A stretch of DNA of 10,793 nt from CAYPKW01 sp964411425 (GTDB lineage Bacteria > Pseudomonadota > Alphaproteobacteria > Dongiales > Dongiaceae), in the NCBI GenBank assembly GCA_964411425.1, contig CAYPKW010000080.1, positions 1-10,793 of the forward strand, in the 5' to 3' direction. The notes under the pieces are model-generated. The model worked only from the letters and a program-made list of their open reading frames with translations, had not been told where the DNA came from and did no database searches. Positions 6,824-10,793 of this stretch are shown here, one piece after another. How positions within the stretch are numbered: the stretch's first letter is position 1; each line of letters begins with the position of its first letter. Made by a program: the position numbers and the translations under genes.

Positions 6824-7814
6824 CTCGTGACCCGCTCAGCCGCTCGGCCTCCAGGTAGAGCGGCATGGCCTCGCGCTCGATGTAGTCGCGGTCGGCCGGC
6901 GCCAGCAGTTGGGCGCGGTCGAGCGACAGCGTGTTGACGCCATAGGTGCTGACGCCGAAGGACGAGTTAGGCAGCACCGGCCGGCCGAGATATGTCGGCA
7001 CCGTCAGGATGTCGAGATACTCGATGCCGAGCCAGGCGGCCGCCCGGCGTATGACTGCCACGGGATCGCGGATCGCGGCCTCGTAAGTGAAGAACATGAT
7101 GCGTTCCGGCTGGTGCTCGGCCAGCGACAGGATCGACTCGGTAGACTGGCGCCACTGTCGGATGGCGCTCACGGCGTCCGGATAAGCATTCCGGCTGTGC
7201 CGGTGGCAGGACACATACCAGGTCCGCGGGTCGCGCACAGAGGACAGGACCCGGCCGTCCGGGTAGTCGCGCAGATAGCCCGCCAAGCTCTTCGGCACCA
7301 TCAGAAGCTGCGGGCAGAAGGCGGACAGATAGCGCTCGCGCCCGGTCGGCCGATAGTCCTCCCAGGCCGCGAAGTACGACGTGAAATAGCAGTCGAGAAT
7401 CGCCCGTTGCGACGCCGGCTTGTGCTGTTCGATCAGCGCCAGAAACATCATGATTTGGCGGTGCGGCGAGAACCGGTAAGGGTGGACGTCTTCGAGGGCA
7501 TACGGATTGCTGCCGGCCTTGGCGAACCCCCGCCCGATGAACTTGACGAGGCCGCGCTCGTACAGGCTGTCGAACCAAGCCTTTGGAGTCGCATGGCGGT
7601 CGAGTTCGGGCCAGTGCCACTTTTGCGGCTTCCCGATGAACAGTTCGGCCGGGTGGGCCAGCACCTGCGGGTGGCCGTCGAAGAGCTGCGCCAGCATCGA
7701 GCCGCCGGACCGTTGAATCTGGCTGATGAGCAGGAGCGGCTGGCTGGCGAGCGGCGGCAGGTCGGGTGGCGAGGCCGCGCTCGGGCCTCCGGTCGAGTGG
7801 GTGACGGCGGTCAC
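6801..7814 (-). CDS. PAPS-dependent sulfotransferase family protein
   Basis: The 337-residue product matches the sulfotransferase fold, which moves sulfate from PAPS to an acceptor such as a glycan or small molecule. The 5'-phosphosulfate-binding loop is ISQIQRSGGSML (30-41, with R35-S36-G37-G38-S39). The 3'-phosphate-binding motif is SVRDPRTWYVS (192-202, with R194 and S202). Acceptor specificity cannot be read from sequence. No signal peptide or membrane segment is apparent, so it is probably cytoplasmic. I chose GTG 7814 because GGGAGGG lies a few bases upstream and the frame further upstream is proline- and arginine-rich shadow of pyrB. It is divergent from pyrB across 96 bp and convergent with the fliP fragment. 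Neighbouring flagellar debris hints at surface-glycan modification, but that is speculation. Confidence 0.85.
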   Translation of the reverse strand: MTAVTHSTGGPSAASPPDLPPLASQPLLLISQIQRSGGSMLAQLFDGHPQVLAHPAELFIGKPQKWHWPELDRHATPKAWFDSLYERGLVKFIGRGFAKAGSNPYALEDVHPYRFSPHRQIMMFLALIEQHKPASQRAILDCYFTSYFAAWEDYRPTGRERYLSAFCPQLLMVPKSLAGYLRDYPDGRVLSSVRDPRTWYVSCHRHSRNAYPDAVSAIRQWRQSTESILSLAEHQPERIMFFTYEAAIRDPVAVIRRAAAWLGIEYLDILTVPTYLGRPVLPNSSFGVSTYGVNTLSLDRAQLLAPADRDYIEREAMPLYLEAERLSGSRVSGPRSS

Positions 7815-7910
7815 GATCGTGCTCCCTCCCGGCGGTCCCGGCGGCGGCGCACAGTAGCATGGCCACAGCCGGTTCCAACCGACCGCGATATGCTCTAATG
7901 TCGCGCCGCG

Positions 7911-8873
7911 ATGGTGGCCGCCGCCGAGATCGTGTTTGCCCGCCGGCACCTGCTCGGTATCGAGGGCTTGTCGGCAGGCGAGATCGATTCGCTCCTCGAC
8001 CTCTCGGATTCCTACGTCGAGCAGAACCGACGGGCCGACAAGAAGGCGGCGTTGCTGCGCGGGCGCACCGTCATCAATCTGTTCTTCGAGACCTCGACGC
8101 GCACGCGCACCTCCTTCGAGCTGGCCGGCAAGCGGTTGGGCGCCGACGTCATCAACATGGCGGTGGCGACCAGCGCCATCAAGAAGGGCGAGACGCTGAT
8201 CGACACGGCGATGACGCTGAACGCCATGCGCCCGGACGTGCTGGTCGTGCGCCATCCGGAATCGGGCGCCGTCAACCTGTTGTCGCAGAAGGTGGATTGC
8301 GCCGTCATCAACGCCGGCGACGGCAGCCACGAGCATCCGACCCAGGCGCTTCTGGACGCGCTCACCATCCGGCGCCGGCGCGGGCGCCTCGCCGGCCTCA
8401 GGGTGGCGATCTGCGGCGACGTGCGGCACAGCCGGGTGGCGCGCTCCAACATCCACCTGCTGACCACCATGGGCGCCGGGGTCAGGGTCATCGCGCCGCC
8501 CACCCTGCTGCCCGCCGCCATCGAGCGCCTTGGGGTCGAGGTCTTCACCGACATGCGCCGCGGCCTCGAAGGCTGCGACATCGTGATGATGCTGCGTTTG
8601 CAGACCGAGCGGATGCAGGGCAGCTTCGTGCCCTCGGTCCGCGAGTATTTCCGCTTCTGGGGCCTCGATCGCGAGAAGCTGGCGCGGGCGCGCCCCGATG
8701 CGCTCATCATGCACCCCGGGCCCATGAACCGCGGCGTCGAGATCGACAGCGAGGTGGCCGACGACATCGACCGCAGCCTGATCCGCGAGCAGGTCGAGAT
8801 GGGGGTGGCGGTGCGCATGGCCTGCCTCGACGCGCTCACCCGCGGCTCAATCCCTGATCGCCCGGCCGCGTGA
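7911..8873 (+). CDS. pyrB: Aspartate carbamoyltransferase catalytic subunit
   Basis: The 320-residue product condenses carbamoyl phosphate with aspartate to give carbamoyl-aspartate, the first committed step of pyrimidine synthesis. Length is typical. The carbamoyl-phosphate motif is STRTRTSFE (62-70). KKGET (91-95), HPTQALLD (142-149), GDVRHSRVA (169-177), MLRLQTER (227-234) and HPGPMNRG (268-275) are all present, so it should be active. The ATG at 7911 is followed at once by GTG; there is no clear Shine-Dalgarno. A TATGCT box at 7889-7894 would put transcription start only about 10 nt upstream, so the message may have a very short leader. The stop overlaps the pyrC start (TGATG), and no pyrI regulatory gene is visible, consistent with a PyrB-PyrC-like complex. 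Confidence 0.97.
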   Translation: MVAAAEIVFARRHLLGIEGLSAGEIDSLLDLSDSYVEQNRRADKKAALLRGRTVINLFFETSTRTRTSFELAGKRLGADVINMAVATSAIKKGETLIDTAMTLNAMRPDVLVVRHPESGAVNLLSQKVDCAVINAGDGSHEHPTQALLDALTIRRRRGRLAGLRVAICGDVRHSRVARSNIHLLTTMGAGVRVIAPPTLLPAAIERLGVEVFTDMRRGLEGCDIVMMLRLQTERMQGSFVPSVREYFRFWGLDREKLARARPDALIMHPGPMNRGVEIDSEVADDIDRSLIREQVEMGVAVRMACLDALTRGSIPDRPAA

Positions 8874-10177
8874 TGCCCGGCAGGTCGGCGCCGCGCCCCG
8901 CGGCCTTCGTGAACGCCCGGCTCATCGACCCGGCGAGCGGGCGCGACGGCAGGGGCGACCTCATCGTGGTCGACGGGCGGATCGCCGAGGCGGGCGGCGC
9001 GCAACCCTCGCTGTCCGAGGACTTCGAGCGCGTCGAGTGCGCCGGCCACTGCCTCGCCCCCGGACTCGTCGACATGCGAGCCCAGTTGCGCGAGCCGGGC
9101 GACGAGCACAAGGAGACCATCGCCACCGCCGGCCTCGCCGCCGCCGCGGGCGGCGTTACCACGCTGGTGGCGCTGCCCAACACCGACCCCGTCATCGACG
9201 ACGTGGCCGGCGTCGAGTTCATCGCGCGGCGCGCGCGCGAGGCGCGCGGCCCCAAGGTGTACTGCTACGGCGCCATCACCAAGAGGCTCGGCGGCGAGGA
9301 GCTGGTCGAGATGGGATCGCTTGCGGAAAGCGGGGCGCTCGGGTTCACCGACGCGCTCGCCGCGGTGGCCGACGCCCGCGTCATGCAGCGGGCGCTGTCC
9401 TACGCCAGCGCGTTCGGACTCCTGTTGATCCAGCATCCGGAGGAGCCGCGGCTTAGCTCCGGCGGCGCCATGAACGCGGGCGAGCTGGCGACGCGCCTCG
9501 GGCTGTCCGGCATCCCGCCGGCCGCCGAGGCGATGATGATCGAGCGCGACCTGCTGCTCGTCGAGATGACGGGTGCCCGCTATCACGCGGCGCACGTCTC
9601 GACGGCAGCGGCCGTCGAGGCGATCCGCCGGGCCAGGCGGCGCGGCCTCAAGGCGACCTGCGACACGGCGCCGCCGTACTTCACCCTCAACGAAAGTGCC
9701 ATCGGCGACTACCGCACCTTCGCCAAGCTGTCGCCGCCCCTGCGCGGCGAGGACGACCGGCAGGCCATCGCCGACGCCGTGGCGGACGGCACCATCGACT
9801 GCATCGCCAGCGACCACGCGCCGCACGACCAGGAATCGAAGCGCGTGCCGTTCGCCCAGGCGGCACCCGGCATCGTCGGGATCGAGACCCTGCTGGCGCT
9901 GTCGCTACAGCTCCATCACCGGGGCCTCGTTTCGCTCGTCGAGCTCTTGCGCCGGCTCACGGCGGCGCCCGCCGACCTGCTCGGCCTGCCGCAGGGACGG
10001 CTTGCCAAGGGCGCCCCGGCCGACCTGGTGCTGTTCGACCTCGACCGGCCGTGGCGCATCGCTACCGACCGCTTCCGCGGCAAGTCGAAGAACTCACCCT
10101 TCGACGGCCATCCGGTGCAGGGCGCGGTGTTGCGCACCGTGGTGGACGGCCGCACGGTGTTCGAGGACGGCCGCTGA
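8873..10177 (+). CDS. pyrC: Dihydroorotase-like protein PyrC, lacking the metal-binding HxH (probably non-catalytic)
   Basis: The 434-residue product is a class I dihydroorotase homologue of the amidohydrolase superfamily. The strand-1 motif, normally DxHxHLR, reads DMRAQLR (67-73), so both zinc-binding histidines are replaced (R69, Q71). Other positions look kept: D160 (GFTD), H188 (QHPEE), H241 (HVST) and D314 (ASDHAPH). Loss of HxH resembles the PyrC' chains of Pseudomonas, which have no dihydroorotase activity but are needed to assemble aspartate carbamoyltransferase. Inference: this protein supports PyrB and an active dihydroorotase is encoded elsewhere. ATG 8873 shares its A with the pyrB TGA; a GTG at 8870 is an alternative adding one residue. 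Its own stop overlaps plsY in the same way, so translation of the three genes is likely coupled. Confidence 0.9.
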   Translation: MPGRSAPRPAAFVNARLIDPASGRDGRGDLIVVDGRIAEAGGAQPSLSEDFERVECAGHCLAPGLVDMRAQLREPGDEHKETIATAGLAAAAGGVTTLVALPNTDPVIDDVAGVEFIARRAREARGPKVYCYGAITKRLGGEELVEMGSLAESGALGFTDALAAVADARVMQRALSYASAFGLLLIQHPEEPRLSSGGAMNAGELATRLGLSGIPPAAEAMMIERDLLLVEMTGARYHAAHVSTAAAVEAIRRARRRGLKATCDTAPPYFTLNESAIGDYRTFAKLSPPLRGEDDRQAIADAVADGTIDCIASDHAPHDQESKRVPFAQAAPGIVGIETLLALSLQLHHRGLVSLVELLRRLTAAPADLLGLPQGRLAKGAPADLVLFDLDRPWRIATDRFRGKSKNSPFDGHPVQGAVLRTVVDGRTVFEDGR

Positions 10178-10793
10178 TGCCCGACCTGTTGGGCGGCTTC
10201 GCCTATGTCTGGCCGTTCTATGCCGGGGCGCTGGTGGGCTATCTGCTGGGTTCGATCCCGTTCGGGCTCGTGCTCACGCGCATGGCCGGCCTCGGCGACA
10301 TCCGCAAGATCGGATCGGGGAACATAGGCGCCACGAACGTGCTGCGCACCGGCAACAAGGCGCTCGCCGCCTTGACCCTGGTGCTCGACGGCGGCAAGGG
10401 CGCCGCCGCGGTGCTGATCGGCGCCCAGTGGGGGCCGGACATGGCGATCATGGCCGGCGGCGGCGCCATTCTCGGCCACATGTTCCCTGTCTGGCTGCGC
10501 TTCAAGGGGGGCAAGGGCGTCGCCACCTCGCTCGCCGTGCTGCTGGCGCTCGACTGGCCGGTGGGCCTCGCGGCCTCTGCCGTCTGGCTCGCGGTGGCGG
10601 CACTAACCCGGTACTCCTCCTTGGCCGCGCTGGCGGCGCTGGCCGCGGCCCCGCTCTATGCCTGGGCCTTGGCCTCCCGCCAACTGGCGCAAGTAGCGCT
10701 GTTCATCGCGCTCTGGGTATGGGTGAAGCATTACCAGAACATCGGCCGGCTCATCCGCGGCAAGGAGTCGAAGATCGGATTCGGCAAGGAAGG
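10177..10793 (+). CDS. plsY: Acyl-phosphate:glycerol-3-phosphate acyltransferase PlsY (partial at right edge)
   Basis: The product moves an acyl chain from acyl-phosphate to glycerol-3-phosphate, the first acylation of phospholipid synthesis, in the inner membrane. 205 codons are visible with no stop; family length is about 200-220, so only the last few residues are missing. Motifs: GSIPFG (25-30), the GSGNIGATNVLR block (47-58), DGGKG (71-75), GHMFPVW (100-106) with FKGGKGVAT (109-117), and KHYQNIGRLIRGKESKIG near the end. Hydrophobic segments lie at about 13-35, 66-84, 89-105, 115-145 and 147-183, as expected for a multi-helix membrane enzyme. The ATG shares its A with the pyrC TGA. pyrB-pyrC-plsY is an order seen in other alphaproteobacteria. 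Confidence 0.95.
   Translation, partial: MPDLLGGFAYVWPFYAGALVGYLLGSIPFGLVLTRMAGLGDIRKIGSGNIGATNVLRTGNKALAALTLVLDGGKGAAAVLIGAQWGPDMAIMAGGGAILGHMFPVWLRFKGGKGVATSLAVLLALDWPVGLAASAVWLAVAALTRYSSLAALAALAAAPLYAWALASRQLAQVALFIALWVWVKHYQNIGRLIRGKESKIGFGKE

Noticed and set aside
7815..8714. Upstream extension of the sulfotransferase frame to an ATG at 8714
   Set aside because: The extension runs antisense through pyrB and reads as His/Arg/Gly-rich noise. GTG 7814 has a ribosome-binding site and fits the family N-terminus.
8012..9826. Long minus-strand open frame of 604 codons
   Set aside because: Antisense to pyrB and pyrC, both intact with full motifs. It is a product of high GC.

Overview
The window looks like a high-GC alphaproteobacterial chromosome, probably Rhodospirillales-like. 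The evidence is a CckA-type hybrid histidine kinase (a family typical of alphaproteobacteria), an alphaproteobacterial-type LexA operator (GTTC-N7-GATC) upstream of recA, and the pyrB-pyrC-plsY gene order. The assembly is a draft: a 100-N gap (3113-3212) sits inside a heptanucleotide repeat, and the flagellar region around 6050-6455 has either suffered deletions and an inversion or is misassembled.

Layout from left to right. (1) 1-1452, minus strand: an incomplete gene of visibly lower GC, running off the left edge. Its product joins an N-terminal PD-(D/E)XK (Mrr-like) nuclease domain to a DndB-like DGQHR domain. This is the most unusual gene here and is probably part of a horizontally acquired anti-phage or DNA-modification island whose remainder lies outside the window. 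(2) 1453-1831: intergenic, with a candidate promoter for that gene and a possible recA terminator. (3) 1832-2917, minus: recA, with its promoter region and a LexA box at 3001-3015. (4) 3045-3237: a degenerate heptamer array interrupted by the gap. (5) 3247-5712, minus: cckA, whose start codon overlaps the stop of a damaged flhB by the ATGA arrangement. (6) 5709-6451, minus: flhB remnant, lacking its N-terminus and about 28 internal codons. It abuts the 3' half of fliP (6452-6823), which lies on the opposite strand. (7) 6801-7814, minus: a PAPS-dependent sulfotransferase, convergent with and overlapping the fliP end. (8) 7911 to the right edge, plus: the overlapping genes pyrB, pyrC and plsY.

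How the genes work together. pyrB and pyrC form a pyrimidine-biosynthesis pair, but the pyrC product lacks the metal-binding HxH motif. It is therefore likely a non-catalytic partner of aspartate carbamoyltransferase, like PyrC' of Pseudomonas. plsY follows with a stop/start overlap, linking this operon to phospholipid synthesis. flhB and cckA form a flagellar/cell-cycle unit. recA carries its own SOS control. The nuclease-DGQHR gene lies downstream of recA on the same strand but has its own ribosome-binding site and a plausible promoter, which fits an accessory module inserted at that locus.
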